Below, one piece after another: positions 39,501 to 54,700 of a stretch of DNA of 64,000 bases (its first letter is position 1; each line of letters begins with the position of its first letter). Position numbers and translations under genes: made by a program. The notes beneath the pieces were generated by a model. The model saw only the letters and a list, made by a program, of their open reading frames with translations, did not search any database and was not told the origin of the DNA. The stretch is from Hybos culiciformis. Lineage: Eukaryota > Arthropoda > Insecta > Diptera > Hybotidae. The DNA lies in contig OZ023273.1 of NCBI GenBank assembly GCA_964007475.1, forward strand, positions 132,054,732 to 132,118,731, written 5' to 3'.

Positions 39501-42500
39501 AAAAAAGCATTTTTCTACATACTTAGGTAGATAAAAATCTTTAATTTGTTAAAAACAAAAATTGGGGCCTAATTATAGTTATCTCTATACATGGAATCAA
39601 ATAATTATATTAATGGACGAAAAATTATTTTTGTTTTTCTATATGTGGTTCAACAAAAAAAACATAATGCATTTATGCAGATTAAAATTGTACAAAACCG
39701 TAACCGTGTATGCATACTATTATGTATATGTATTATTTAAATTTAATAAAGTACCCCCTGTAATTAAGGGATCCCTTATTAGATTGCTGACAAAAATAAC
39801 AAGAAAAACCTTGAAAGGACAATTTTAAATAATAAAAATTATTATTATTTTTTATTTTTCATATTACAAATATTTGATTATGCCTTTAATGTATACAAAT
39901 TTACGCCTTTTTTCTCAACTGAAAAATATAACTTTATTGATATTTAGTGATATTCACTCATGTACTGGTATTGTAAAAAAAATGTTTTCAAGAAAAAACA
40001 GTGGGATATAAATAAATAAATATTTTAAATTTATATTTTTTGAAAATAATTTTTTTTTTTATTATTTGAAGTAAAGGAGTACTTTAGACTTTGAAAAGTC
40101 GGCCGTTTAAACAAAAAAAAAAAAACAAAAACCATTTTAATTATATACATAAATTTTTTTTTTATTAAAATTTTTCACTCTAAATAAATTTATATGAATT
40201 TTCTCCAAAATAATTTGAAATAACTTAAGTTAGAAAGATATCAACATTTTCGTGATCTGTTTTCCCTAGCATTTTACACGATAAGTTGCAATGATTTATT
40301 ATTATGAAATTTTCGTTCACCTAAAGTTCTCGAAAGATATAACAGCGAAGGTTAAAAATTTATTTAGTTGTCTTTATCCAGGACTCTGTTTTTAATATTA
40401 TTAATTTAGGCACTTGCAACTTAAATATTTTTTTTCCGGTGATAATGGTTGGAACTTGGAACTATAATAATGTGAACAGAACACATATTTAATTCAAATT
40501 TAATAAGAAAAAATAAACCACAGATTAATTTATATAAAGTTTTTATTCTAACAATAATATTATAAATTTCTATCAATAATTTCTTATGTGCAATATCAAT
40601 AATTATGTACTCTCTTGATATCAATAAGCCCATGTATCCAGCAGAGTATCTTTTTTCGAGAGAAAAAAAAAATCCATAAAATCTTTGTAATAATAATAAA
40701 CAAAATATCTAAAAGAATAATTTTTTTTATTTTTTTGTTATGAAGTAAAAGGTGAAACAATAATTTTATGAATTTGTTGATTTACAATAACAACGAGATA
40801 GTATAATTACACATTTTATATTTACAGACAATAAATAATCAAAGAACTAGGAATATCAGTTCTTATAGTTACTTATATCTCAAATAAATTGAAATTTTCT
40901 GTAATTATAATTGCCAGCGTTAATATTGTCCTTTCGTATTTCTAGAAACATATTATAGTGCCTATAGGAGCAATATCTTACTCACTGTTTTTGTGTGAAA
41001 ATTAATGAGAAATATAATTAATTATCACTTGTTACTGAAAATCTTACAGTTTTCAAAAAAAAATCTATTTTTCAATTTTAGAACCTTTAAATTCGAAATT
41101 TATTTTCTCAAAATTATATCCTAAAATACAATTTGTTTTTTGTTTTTTTTTTGTTTTATTTGTTCAAAAAATTATGCACACAAACGATTAATATTATGTT
41201 TCTTTTTTTTTTTTATTTTTTGTGTTATTTACGCTGGCGCCATCCAGTTAAGAGAATAATTTTCACTTTTGTAATTCGTGTATTATACAAATGGTATTGT
41301 AAAACCTAAAGGATATCCACTTCAAAACTCAGCGTGAAATATTCCTGTTTTAAGATAATTTTATTATTCTTTTTGTTTTGTTAGTGTAAAATCCTGTCTC
41401 AAGAGAAAAAAACAAACATAAAACAAAATCTAACACCATAAATAATTTGTTGTTGCAATGCAATTTCGAGTCCTTTTTTTACTCAAATGTAGATAGAACT
41501 TAGAAAAAAAATACTATCTATATTAAATGAAAAGAAGTTTAACGGGTCAACGTGTGGTCTTTATTGCCACACTTGAAATAATTTGAAATGTGCAGAAAGA
41601 AATTACTTAAGCCCATATAGTTAAAATAAAAATATATAATATTATTTTTTTGTTTTATCAATATTAAGGTTTTAAAATAAAATAAAAATTCCAAATTATT
41701 GAGTCATTTTTCGAAAAAAAAAAAAAAAATCAAAAAATATCTAAAATTTTATTTTCTATGAAAATTATATTATATACTTAGAAGATGAATTTTAGTGTTA
41801 TATGGATAAGACAAATTTACCTATAATTTGTTTTTTTTTTCTAAATTTTGTGTGATTCATAAATTTGAGTTTACGCAGAAAACAATAGAGAAAATTGTCG
41901 CCAGAATTTACTTTTGTTATTCCCGACTTTGATATTTCTTTCCATATATTTATACAATATACTTTAATTTAAGAAAAATTTGTGCTTATTTTTATCTATT
42001 TATGGCCCTTTTTTTTATCAATTATCATAAAATATATTGTCTTTAAAATAAATATCTTATGAAATTTAACACTTAACCATTTTCAAAATGCGTAAAGGTA
42101 ACTAAGTAGTAAATGGGTAATTATGAATGAATAATATCTTAAATTTATTGTGAAATTTGTTCCTTTTAAGACATTTTTGTCTCAGAAGTTTTCTTTAAGA
42201 TACCAGAAACTACATATAAATTTTTATTCACAATTCCCTAAAAGTAACAAAATATACGGGAACAACATTTACCAACGATTATAATGCACATAATCCTGCA
42301 CTTACATGCATTTTTTTTTTGTTCTAAATCTAAACATTCATTTTATTTTTCTCTGCCACCTTTATTTTTAAAATTTTTCCTTGTTATATTCTTCTTTGGT
42401 CGGCTAATCAGGTGAACTGAAAGCATTTAAAAGGATCGCCGTTACAAAAGCATAACTTAATAAAATAATTATATAAAAAAATCTTAACTTCATGTACTCT

Positions 42501-43699
42501 TAAAGCAACTGCTTCATTCATTTCAAAGTCGACTTAACATAACATAGTAAATCTGTATCTGTATATAATTCGATGCATTTTTAATATAGAATTTATACTT
42601 AGGAGGCACGTTGAACTCACATTCAACTAAATATAAAGAAGCCATAAATTTATAATTCATAAGTTTAAATAACAAAAAAATTATTATTAAATTCAACATG
42701 AAACGGAAATAAAAATATTAAGCCGAAAATTCAAACTAAAAATTTTGGATGATAAAAATTGAAAGACACTACTAGAATATTATAAAACCACTTCTAGAAT
42801 ATTACAAAGTCGAATATATAAATTCATGTATTAATTTTTATTCAGAGTTATGATTCATTGATTCCTGAAACTTTTGGAAATTCTTTTTTTTTTTTATATG
42901 TTTTTTGAAGTTCTGAAAATTACTTTATACTGCATATTTTATTCTTTTTTCTCATTTCGAAATTCTTGTTTGTAAATCATTGAAGAGTTTGTGTAAGAAA
43001 AACCATTTGATACTAATTTGATAATAAATTTTTCATTGTATTGTGTAAATAATTTATGTTAACTAACTTGTAACTTAAGATATTAATAAAAATGTAATTC
43101 CGTATAGGTATATTTTGTATTTGTTTGGTGTTTCAATAATTTAATGTTCACATTAGAAAGCTTTCATATTTCGAAATTCTAAAATGAAATCAAAGATCTG
43201 GACTAAATAAGAAACCATGTTCTCTCTCACTGAATAGAAGTTCTAACATTCGCATAAAAATACTTACCCATATATTTATGTTCTGATGCTATATTTTCAC
43301 TTTAATGCAATTAATTTATATAGGTACAAATTTATAATGTCAAACTGTTAAATAATTGTAAATAAATGACAATTTTTATACCAAAAACCAAATTAAAGGA
43401 ATCAAATATATAATAATTGGTTGTTGTAATGTAATAACATTATTTTTGGTTAAAAAAAAAACTAACATTTAATTTCTTTTTTCGATGCATAAATAGCATT
43501 GTTATGTGTATAAAAAAAAAAAGAAATAAGAAAGAAATGAAAAAAACACTAAAAGGTATATATTTATTTTTTTTTTCATCTCGAAATGATGATTTTTGTA
43601 CCTTTTTTTTTTACCTTTTTGAAGATATTTTTTTTTCTTTTTTAAATTTGTTTTTTCTTTAAGAATAAACAAAAAAAATAAAAAATTGGAATAATAAGA
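33530..43699. other. 10-kb gene-free AT-rich region
   Basis: No supported gene. Frames at 35430-35663, 39562-39828 and 40421-40633 have no recognisable motif. A small palindromic site, CTGGCGCCATCCAG, lies at 41234-41247 in otherwise AT-rich DNA. Homopolymer density rises from about 43440 onward. Confidence 0.5.
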
Positions 43700-45010
43700 A
43701 AAAAAAATTCTTACTTTTGTGATTGGTTCAATTTATAACCAAAAAAGGCGGGAGGAGCTCCAAAATAACAAACAGTGAAAAAAAAAAATGTTTTCAAATC
43801 CTTTAAAGAACATTTAAATATTTTTTTTTTTCGTTTGTTTGTATTTTTCATCTCAGAAAAAGAATAATAAATTCTTATTGTATTTGCTTAAAAAATCAAA
43901 AGAATTTCTGTAATGGTTATTTATTTTTTTTGAATTTTTTTTTTGTTGAGAACAAAGTTGCAACCATTTTTATTGCCACCGTGATTGAAAAGATCAATAA
44001 GGCGCGCGTTTTATTTCACGCAATTTAATTTTTGTGTTGAAAGGCTTCTAGGGATTTTTTTTTTTAATAATTTCTCAATTTTTTTTTTTTTTTTTAATGA
44101 ATGAACAATTTTTTGGTTGCCAGTTATCGTTAGTTTAACGTGATCATTCCGAAGGATATCGTTAAGTTTTTTTTTTTACTGAAAAGGAATAAAAAAAAAA
44201 TGTTTTTAAATTAGTTAAATTCATATGTAAATGAAAAGCATAAAAATTATTTATCGACTGACTATTTTAATATAAATTATATTTTTTAAAAATTATAAAA
44301 AGGATAATTTCACTGTATTTTAACACAAAGGTAAATTAATTAATTTTGTAATTTTAAGATAAATAATATAGAACAGTAAAGAACAGCTGGTTTTTGCAAT
44401 TTCGATTGCAATATTTCCCCATTTTTTTATTTTTTTTAAATTTCTCCGTTCGCTATCTGTCAACATACTAATTTGCGATTCAGGCCTGATTCGTTGACCA
44501 CAATTGTGGGATAAAGATTTTTCTCAAGCTCCTTCAATCGACATCAATTTTCAAAGAAATTAATTTCCTGTTTCCAATTCGATTTCATGGTACAATTCAT
44601 TGTTAACCATTTTTTTCATTCCTTTAATCTATATCTAGCTATTCAGATTCAACCAAAAATTAAAAAAAAATCAAATATTATACAAATTTTGTAAGACAAT
44701 CATTGCAACCGTTGGCCAGTTGAGAGCTTCTATTTCCGGACAATCTCATGTTTTGATTCTTGGATGAAACTCATTTAACGTAGAACATTACGCTTATTTT
44801 AGTGCCAGAGACTATATAGTATTAGAATTTTTTTTTCTTATAGTAATTCACTATTTTTTGGCTCGTCATTGAAAAAACTTTTTTTTTCTGCCTATCCGTC
44901 GTTACGTCTATCGCGCACTAAAATGCTTTTAGCCACCCGGCCGATGAGTTCTAAAATAAAAAAAATTTGACTGCAAATTGATATAGCGCCGCTTTTGGTT
45001 GAAAATCGGT
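43700..45010. promoter_or_regulatory. Least AT-rich noncoding island, candidate dpp promoter, 5' exon or enhancer
   Basis: Several stretches are clearly richer in G+C than the desert around them: 43735-43770, 43970-44030, 44110-44170, 44440-44530, 44700-44820 and 44895-45010. They are separated by poly(T) tracts. No coding frame is present. It lies about 10 kb upstream of the dpp start codon, where an untranslated first exon must exist somewhere. I saw no decisive core-promoter combination or splice donor, so the role is inferred from composition and position only. Confidence 0.3.
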
Positions 45011-45364
45011 ACTAATTTAATTTGAAACATCAAGAGAAAATTGTAAGGCATTTCCAACAACAAAATGTATTAAATTTAATAATGGAACGAAAAATACGTT
45101 TATAAAATTTCAATAAATTCAACTTTCCTAAGTTTTCTTATCTGTCCAAAAGGCATTAAAATTTTTGGTTTGTTCTTTAATTTAACTTTGTATCAATTTT
45201 GCAGGAAAGATGATGTAAAAAGAGTACAAACTTATAAAATGAATAAAGAGTACAAACTTATAAAATGAATAAAAAATTTAATACGGGAACTTCGTACTTA
45301 AACTCGTAGTACTAAAATTGAAATGATAAAAACGAAATTTTTCTTTTTATGTTTTCTAAAGTGC
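45011..45364. repeat. Short AT-rich stretch with a 26-bp tandem duplication
   Basis: AAAGAGTACAAACTTATAAA plus six bases occurs at 45219-45244 and again at 45245-45270. Nothing else is recognisable in this stretch. Confidence 0.75.
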
Positions 45365-45796
45365 TGTCTCCACTTCAGTGTGAAACGTGTGTTACACAGG
45401 AAAGTAGTTTCGTTCTTCGTTTAAAATAGTTTTGTCCATATAAAAATTTGAAGTTGTTTGTAATAAGTTTTGTCCAAAACTACTAAAATTTAGGGGTGCC
45501 ATCCATACAAATTCACAATTTTTTAAAAAATTTTCACTCAATATGGCACACTTTTTGTTGGATGAATAAAAAATTGGAAAAAAAATACAAAAAATCAACC
45601 GGTTGTCAAAAATATGTAAATAAAAATATTTGAAAGCAAAATATAATAAAAATATTTGAAAGCAAAATATAATATTAAAAGTTTACAAACGATTCTTTTT
45701 TTTTTGGTCATGTCAAATATATAACATAGAATTTGTAGTGTATACGCTTGTAGTTTTAAACAAGTTTAACACTACTTTGCACCTGAAGTGGAGACA
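45365..45796. mobile_element. 0.43-kb non-autonomous TIR element
   Basis: TGTCTCCACTTCAG at 45365-45378 is exactly inverted at 45783-45796 (CTGAAGTGGAGACA). About 16 further bases match imperfectly (GTG-x-AA ... GTGTTA). The interior has a 69-codon minus-strand frame (45392-45598) with no known motif, and a 26-bp tandem duplication at 45622-45673. No target-site duplication was clear. It is probably a miniature DNA element. Confidence 0.6.
45622..45673. repeat. 26-bp tandem duplication
   Basis: AAAAATATTTGAAAGCAAAA plus six bases is present twice, starting at 45622 and 45648, within the 45365-45796 element. Confidence 0.85.
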
Positions 45797-48700
45797 AGAT
45801 TTAAGCCTATGATGTAAAAGATGTGTTTAATAATTATTTTTAATACTGATGGTTAAATCAAAGTTATAAGTAATATACAATTTATAATTGAAAATAAAAT
45901 TATCTTTGCATATAAAAGTGCTGAAAATTGAATGAAAAATGTATTAATGCATTTTTTCACAAAATGAATATAGTTTTTTTATTAATTTTTATTTTTATCT
46001 TCAGTGTTTTCCCCAATGAAAGTTTTGTTATCGTTTAAGATTAAATTATATTTCACATATCGTACGTAAATCAAATTGTCAATATTATTTTGCGTTATAT
46101 AATCTTAGGACAATAACAGGTGCACAAGAGTCAAATTATAACAGGTGTTATTGAAGGATTCTTTTGTTTATCCCAATTCAACATGCTTCAAACCAAAAAT
46201 TGCAAACATCTTCTCAAGTGTTTCTGTATAAGAATTGTATTAGATTTGGTGATCTACGTCGAGGTTTACATATACATTTAATGTGATACTAATGAATGAT
46301 AAGAATAATGAAATTGTTATATGTAATAGCCTTTTGGTATATCTCAATTCTTCGTAAATTGTAATTTTAGTTTTCTTATATTATTTTAAAAATGGCTACG
46401 TCAAAATCGCTATCGTTGTTGTGTTGATCTCGAATACAGATGATTGTAGCTCAGTGTCAACTCTTACATCGTTTAGGAACAATTTAGTTTTTAAATTTTT
46501 TGGTTACATTTTTGAACCATAAATAAAATATTGAACTTAAAATTCTTTTTTGGACCTTATAATATTTTCAGTTAATAATAGCAAAAATTATTGCTAAATA
46601 ATAATACAAGCAAAGCAAAATTTTATTTTATTTCAAATAACAACATGTATTCTACACTATTGTACCCATTAAATATTCAGACTAATTAAAATATATAATA
46701 AAATTTCATGTCAAAGTTGTTAAAACAAAACGGTATAAAATAATAAGTTTTTAGTAGTACATATATTAAATAACAACAATATAATATTAAAACAAATATG
46801 TAATAAATAATAATAACAATAATTATAATGAAATAATAAATGCATACATCTATATGAAATAATAATTTTCTATGATCAAAATCATAATTATTTTGCATAA
46901 AAAATAATAATAATAATAATATACATTGAAAATTTGCCTATTATGCATAAATAACAAAACATATATTATGTATGTAATTCTAAAAAAAAAAAATTTATAA
47001 ACTTCATTGGCCACAAAATGTCTACATTGGAAAAATACAATTTTTATTTTTTATTCTTAGTTTTATTAGGTATATTTTTATTATTTTTATTTATATACCT
47101 ACATATAATAATTTTTTTTTCTACTTAAAACTCCATTATAGCTTTTTGCGCACTAAGAAAGGATTTTTTTGACTACCACAATCAAAGGTATCAAATATAC
47201 TTACTGCCTACATTGAAACAAGAAAAAAAAAATTAAATTCACTCAAAACGCATACAATTTAAGATTTAAAAACATTTTTATTTTTCAACTCAAACAAAAT
47301 ACCTACGGTGTAATCAAAAGTGAAACTCATAATAAAATAATATATAATACAATGTGAATAACCAAAAAAAAAAAAATAAAATAATATCTCTCACTAATAC
47401 ATTTAATGATTGCGGAAATTACTCAAAAAAAAAAAAATTTTTTTTTTCTTAAGTAACCTAACCTAATGATCTTAAATGTTTTCGTTTTTTTACTTAATAT
47501 ATACATATATATATATATATTTTTTTTATTCATTAAATCTCTCTTTCAAGCAAGAATAATAATAAATGAAAAAAAAATTATTTCTTTTTATTAAAAGATA
47601 GAAGTATCTTTTTTGTTTTTTTTTTTGTAGTAACAATCTTAATGTGTGTAGCTCTATCTGATTTTTCTTTATTTTATTTTATATTGTTTTTTTTTTCTTT
47701 ATTTTTTTTTTCATTAATTTCTTGCGATCAACGTATTGGGAAGCTCGTTGCTCTTTTATATTATGTGTAGATTATTATTACTATTATTTATATTTAAAAA
47801 AAAAATAAAAAAAAATATAATGTAGTACTGTGGGTTATTGAATCAGGTAGACAGAAAGGCGTTTAGTTGTTAAATAGCATTGATCGAGTTAAAAAGCAAA
47901 GCTTTGTGTTCTCAATTAAAAAAAGAAAATTTTTTCATTAAAAAAAAAGAAAAATTAAAAAAATAAAACTTAAATTTATTCTGATACAAATTTTCGAGGA
48001 AATAATTTAAAAAAAAATAAAATTTATATAATTGGAATATAAGAAAGAAAAAAAAAAATACATTTTTTTTTTTGTGTAATTTTTAATTTTTAAAAATTTA
48101 TTTGGAATAATTAATTTAAGAAAAAAAAAATCTTATTATTTTGAAAAAAATAAAAAATTATTTAAAAACGCACAAAAAAAAAATTATCCTTAAACAGTGC
48201 GTTACATAAAAATTGCATCGCTCAGAAATTAACAATTTTTTTTTTTTTAAAAATGAAGTATAAAAAAAAATCGATTAATTTTTTACGAAATAAAACTTTT
48301 GACAGTAGTAATTATTATGATAAATTTTTTTAATAAAAAAAAAAATTAAATTTTTAAAGTTAACAAAAAAGAAAAACGAATATTGTTGTAGAAGTTGAAA
48401 AAAAAAAAATAAATAAAATATTTAAAATGAAAAAAAATAATGAAATAATGAAAATAAAATAAAAATAAATAACATTTTTGACATGAATGGAATATTTAAA
48501 TTTTTTGTGAATTTTTTTACTTGTATAAATGCTGTTTGGCATTTTAGTGACAATTTTAAGACGAAAATTAGTTTTTAAAAACTATATTTTCTTTATTTAT
48601 CATTATCGACGAAAAAAACAGCGTCGAATTTATCAATATTTTTGAAGAAATTAAAATTTAAAAGAAAGAATTTATTATTTAATTAAAATTATTATAAAAA

Positions 48701-51700
48701 TATTTAAAATAAATAAATAACGAATTAATTAAGTTTAAAACGAAAAAAAAAAAATTTTTTTTCTTTAATTATTTTTAAATATTTTTTTTTGTTATTAATA
48801 TATTTTTATATATTTAACAATAAAATATAATTGCATTCTGTTAACTTATTTTGTGGCTATATTCATTGAATTTGATATTATCGAAGACTGAGGTGAGTTT
48901 AAGGAATACAGAAAAAATAATATAAAATCAAAAAATTAAAAACAAATAATTTATTAATTAGTTAAACAACATACATATATAAGAAAATGCTTTAATTAAT
49001 GACTTACAATAAAAAATAAAAAAATTTAAAAATACATTCTTTTTGGAATAACATAAAAATGAAACATTATTGATAGAAATGGTTACTTCGGAATACTAAA
49101 AATATCCTTTGCCTAATTACTATTCAAATAGGAATTTTGTTATAGAATAAATTTTGCATTAATTTCATTCCACAGTAATCTATAATAAATCGTGAATTAT
49201 AAAATTAATTTTATTTAATTATTTCAATCATTTGTTATTCATCCCCCATAAATAAGTTCAAAATATTAAATGTGTCTGTAGGTATATGAAAATAATGACA
49301 ATTTGTAGTAATACATAAATTGAATTTCTATGAATTTATTTAAAAATTTATTATATGGGAATTCCCAATCCATTCCTTTGGCAAATTTATTTTACCTAAA
49401 AAAAAAAAAAAAAATAGAAAAATAAAAATAAGGATCTTTTTGATCTCATAAAAATTGATGAAAATAAATTTCTTTTGAATTTTTCATTGGGTTTTACCAC
49501 AAATTATGTGTAATAAAAATATTTTCAAACTTAGTGCTGCGTGATTTTTGTGTAATGAGTTGTTTACATATGTATAGTACCTACTCCTTTGTTTTTTATA
49601 ATTTTCAATTAATTTATTTTATTTTGACTTGTATTGTTGTAATAAATACAAAACAAATAATTTTTTTTTTTACCACTTGATTTTATTAAATTTTCTTTAA
49701 TTTTAATGATTTATCGATTGAATCCTTAAAATTAAAATAATTTCAGAAGAAATAATATCTTACAAAAGGATAGAACATAAAAATAAAAAAAAATAATGCA
49801 AACTAAATAAAAATGACAATATACAAAAACACTCACACATTCTTCCTTAACAGGTAAAAATCTAAATAAAATGGTATACCTATAAATTGAGTATTACGGT
49901 ATTCACTATTATGTCCCTTTTAACCCTGTGTTTGCCTGAGTGATTTTTTCTGGAAAAATTTGGATAGCTGTATTAGCACTGATCGTATGAAAATTAACAA
50001 ATTTTTGGAATGTTTTATGGAAAACTTATCCTTGATGGCTAGTTAAAATTCCCATTATAGTTTAAATTAAATATTGAAAATAGTTTAATCGTCATGAATA
50101 TGCACCTAATCTTAATCTATTGACCTCATCTTCCCTTTTTGTTTTTAATCATTAGTGTCTATGTAGTTTGTCAAGCTTATCGCGTTTATTATTGTTATTT
50201 TAAATTAGTAAAAACTTTATATTTTTTGAATAAAAATTTTTATATGTCAAAATTTAAAATAATAATAAGAAAATTAATTATTTATGCAAATTTTAAATTG
50301 AAAAACTTCAATAGACTCAATTGCACTGCCACATAATAAGTTTTGATACTGAATTCGCCGAGGAGCGAGGTAAATTGGATTAAGTTGCTTCATACCGAAG
50401 ATACTAAACAAAAAAATTTTTTTGCGTATTTTAATTCCTTTTTTTTATATACATACATACATATATTTAAATAATTATGTATCTATTTTTATTTATCTTA
50501 TCAATTATCCTTTTTAATACTGTTTTTTTTTTTCAATTTTAATTTTGAAGTTCTTTATTTTTGTCAACCCCATTAGTTGGAAGTTAATCAAGGATATCGG
50601 TACAAGTTGTTTCTTTTATATATTTATAAAAAAAATTGATTTAATTCAAATTAAATTATTTTAAACAGTGTAATGAACTTTAATGCAATGGATTAGTATG
50701 AATTCAATCGTCAAATTTTCTTATTATATTCTGATGAACTTGGTTTTAAATTAATTCTACACAGATTAACAGATCACGTCATGAAAATGAGATTGATTAT
50801 GTCAATCATTTATACGACGGAAAATTTACCATAAACCGAACTTAAAGTAGTTTAAAAGCATTTTTTCCACGTTATTGCAGAAAATATGAAACTAGGAACG
50901 TATCTGTTCTATTCTTTATTTCATCACATACATATTATTCTCATCCAAAAATTATTTCTTATTGGAATAAAATTTCATTAAAAATTTATGAACATTCGAG
51001 ATGTAGTATTAAAACTGTTTAGTATACAATATAGTTTTTATTTTACTAGTGATGAACTTTTGTATGTTTTTTATCCACAAAAAAATCTACGATTTCGTTT
51101 CCCAAAAATAGAATTAATATATTCTTGCTCACCTCTTAAATAAACTACGCGTTGAAGAGCATTCGCATCCATTATTTATTAAGTAATTTGGATTTTTTAG
51201 AAACATAACATTAACTATACTATACCTACTATTATAGCCTTTGATTCATTTTTTTATTGAATTTAAATAAAAACGGCAGCAATTAATTGTTATTTGATAT
51301 AAGCAGTATGAAAAACCAAAAAATATAAAAATATAAAACATTTTGAATTTTACTACTGAACTTAAATCTTCTAAAGCTAATATGTTACTGAAATAATAAT
51401 ATTTATTTTGGTAAATTTTATAACTGATGTATAATTACATAAATATAATTGTATGATGTTATGTGGGCCGTAATTAGGAAAAAAAAATTATACTTTTATG
51501 TACCTCTGTTCTAAATTTTTATTTACTTGAAATTTAGGCAAGATTATTATTTGAATTATATCTGATACATAACCTATTAGTTAAAGTAAGAACAATTTGT
51601 TATTAAAACAATCCACTGTCAACGGAAACACTACTGGTGTTAAAAATTAGTAATTAATAACTGAAACATTTTTTTTTTTAATTATTGGTACATTCTTTTT

Positions 51701-54700
51701 CGTTTTTTTATTAAATCAAAAATTAATTTTTTTTTTTTATTTAATGTTTGTAAGTTACAATTAATTATTTACATATAAAAAGAGACTTAAATCTTAATCT
51801 AAAATCTAAAGATAAAAAAATAAAGCAAATTGAAAAATCTTCCTAAATTATAGTCAAAATCGGCTGAAGATAAGTTAATTGATTGAGCAAAATTATAATT
51901 TCTACTACGTGCTGTCAATGAAATATTTCAGGAACTTCTTTCCTAAATAATTCAATGAGAAATAACTTTAACATAAATTAGATAAATTTTCAATCATTTT
52001 TGACACTAGGAAACACGATTTTATAGTTAAAAATAAATAAATATGATATATTGAAAGGGTCAAATCATTTTCGGATAATAACATTAATAACTAATATTGA
52101 AATATAGTTTTAATTTTTTTCTTTTATGCGACTCTGGTTTTATTGGAAATAATAAGAAGCAAGAGTGTTTAAACAAGTGATGTTAATCAATTTTTTTTAG
52201 ACTATGACCCTAACCTTTTTTAATTATTGTGTATTTTGTTTATCTAAAATTTTAAAATATTTTATGTAGTCTAACAATAAAGCAAACAAATTACAAAAAA
52301 GTATTATTATTTTTTTTTTATTTAATTTTATGCAGACTTTTCTACAAAGTATAAGTTTGTACACAACATTAACAGGGTGAATTTATTTTTAATGCATTTA
52401 AAATGCAATTTATTTTCATTCCAAGAATTGCATATATTTTCTTATTTAATATTTTCCATAGAAACTTTGAATTTATTTTAAATGAATTTACATAAATTTA
52501 ATATTATTGAGATAAACCAATTTTTATATACAATATTTTCTACATTTTGTTATGAAATTTAAAACGCGTAATTTTTTATTTCATCTTTAGTTTGAAAATA
52601 TTATAAACAACGAAAATAAACAATTTTTCAAATTCACAACCAGATACCACTAAATTTCAATAAATTTTCTTTGTGGGAAAAAAAAAATTCGCATGAAAAA
52701 GTTTTTAATATTATATCTATATAGTATTTTTCATTCGAAAGCTTAATATTGTTAAATAAGTTTTGGAAATATTCCAATTTTTCCTTGTAAAATAAATTAC
52801 GTGCTAATTGTTCTCAAATAAAATAAATATAATCGTGCAAATTAGATAGATATGTTTATAAATTTTTAACTTTTAATAGTCTGGAAAAATTTTCAATAAT
52901 TCTGATAAAAGTGGATAATTTATTTAATCGAATTTTTAGCATATTCTGAGAAATTTAAAAACTTTCATTAAAGTCATATGAAAGTTATTATCACTTTAAC
53001 ATTTTAGAAAACCATGACTTACATAATTAAATGACAGTTTAAATTACATTGCATAACTATCCATAAAACCGGTACATTTTTCTTGTCAGATTTTTTCTTT
53101 GGTCTAAAATTAATTTACGAAGGAAAAATAATGTTAATTTTTATTATGAGATTATAATATTTTACTAACAGATGATTTTAAAAACTCACAATATTTGTAT
53201 ATTATGTAAAAATTATTGTATTCTACAGATTGTTCTTCGTCCGCAGCGAACATATGGGAAGTTTTTATTTTTGGCTCATTTTTAAAATTGCGAACAGAAA
53301 TAAGATTGAATAGAAAATAGAAGATTTCTAATCAAAAAATTCAATGTTTAAAAGTATTATGATCATCTGGTGTCCCTGAACTGACAAAAAAATATATTAT
53401 TTCCTAATAAAAATTAAGAATATCGAAAAGATACATAATTTATATATTCATTTGTTTATTTATTTATTTATTAATTAAATAATTTTTTCATATTATTACC
53501 TAATTATATTCAATTCTTTAAAACAGTTTATGTAATAAATTTTTTAATAAATTTATCGTAAATACGGGCTAATCCTATATAACAAGCTTCTACTATAGCA
53601 AATAATTTTATTATTGAGAGAAATAATAATAATTAAGTTAAGTTTAAATGCGTTCTGGAGTGTTATAACCAACACATCCCGGATACTTTTAATTAGTTTT
53701 ATTATCGTATTCAATTCGTCCAGGGATTTCATCTTATTTTATTTATTTTTTATATTAAATTGTATTTATTTTTAAGGAATATATTCTCGCAATGATGGTT
53801 ATTGATTTTGTATTTTTAACACATAATCGACTAGATAATATTATTTTTATATAAAATTAATATTTATGAACACATGAAATTATTTTTTTTATTATTGGCT
53901 TTTACTACTATGTATTTCATTTAAAAACTTTTTACTATTGACGTCGACTTAGCGCGTGCAAATTCTTTCAATTATTAATAGCAGGTGAATTAACTTGACA
54001 ATAAAAAAATAATTGTCAAAAGAAAATATTAATATTCCGTTATATACGAATGTTTATTGTTAATCAACTTGATTTAATTCATAAAATATCACCTACGCAT
54101 AAATTAGAGTTTTTTTTTTTTTTCTAAGAAATAAATTTTTTATTTCAAAATTATGCAAAAACTTAAAAAGCTTACCGGTTTAAAGAATCAAAAGCAAGCA
54201 ATATTAAGAATATAAAGGTGTTGCAAATTAATTAATTCCAAGACAAATTAATATAATAATAAAATATATTATTATGTACATATTGTTATTTATGTACAAT
54301 TAATATATACATATTATTATTATTTTTTTTATATGTATTAGATTTAATTTATCATTAAAAAAAATTTTTAAATGAAAATTCTACATAATACCGTCGTAAT
54401 TGCTAATAACTAATAAATTTTCCTAACACCTATTTTTTAAATTTTAAATAAGTTGATACATTCTGTCATTTAGATATAATAGGATTATTGTCTAATAAAT
54501 ATACATATATAAATCTCTCACTGGTCAAATTAATTATGTACAAATTTAATTTGCAAAAAATTTGACGATTTTATACTTCATATTAGAAAATTCAATTATG
54601 TAGAATGTAGATCAAGAAAAAATAATTATAAACTGGTGTTAATGATAATGGAAAATTTTAATATAAAAATTAATTAAATTAAATTTTTTTTGCACAGTTT

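Noticed and set aside
39562..39828. 88-codon plus-strand frame
   Set aside because: Composition is as expected of AT-rich noncoding DNA; no domain, splice context or conservation evidence is visible.
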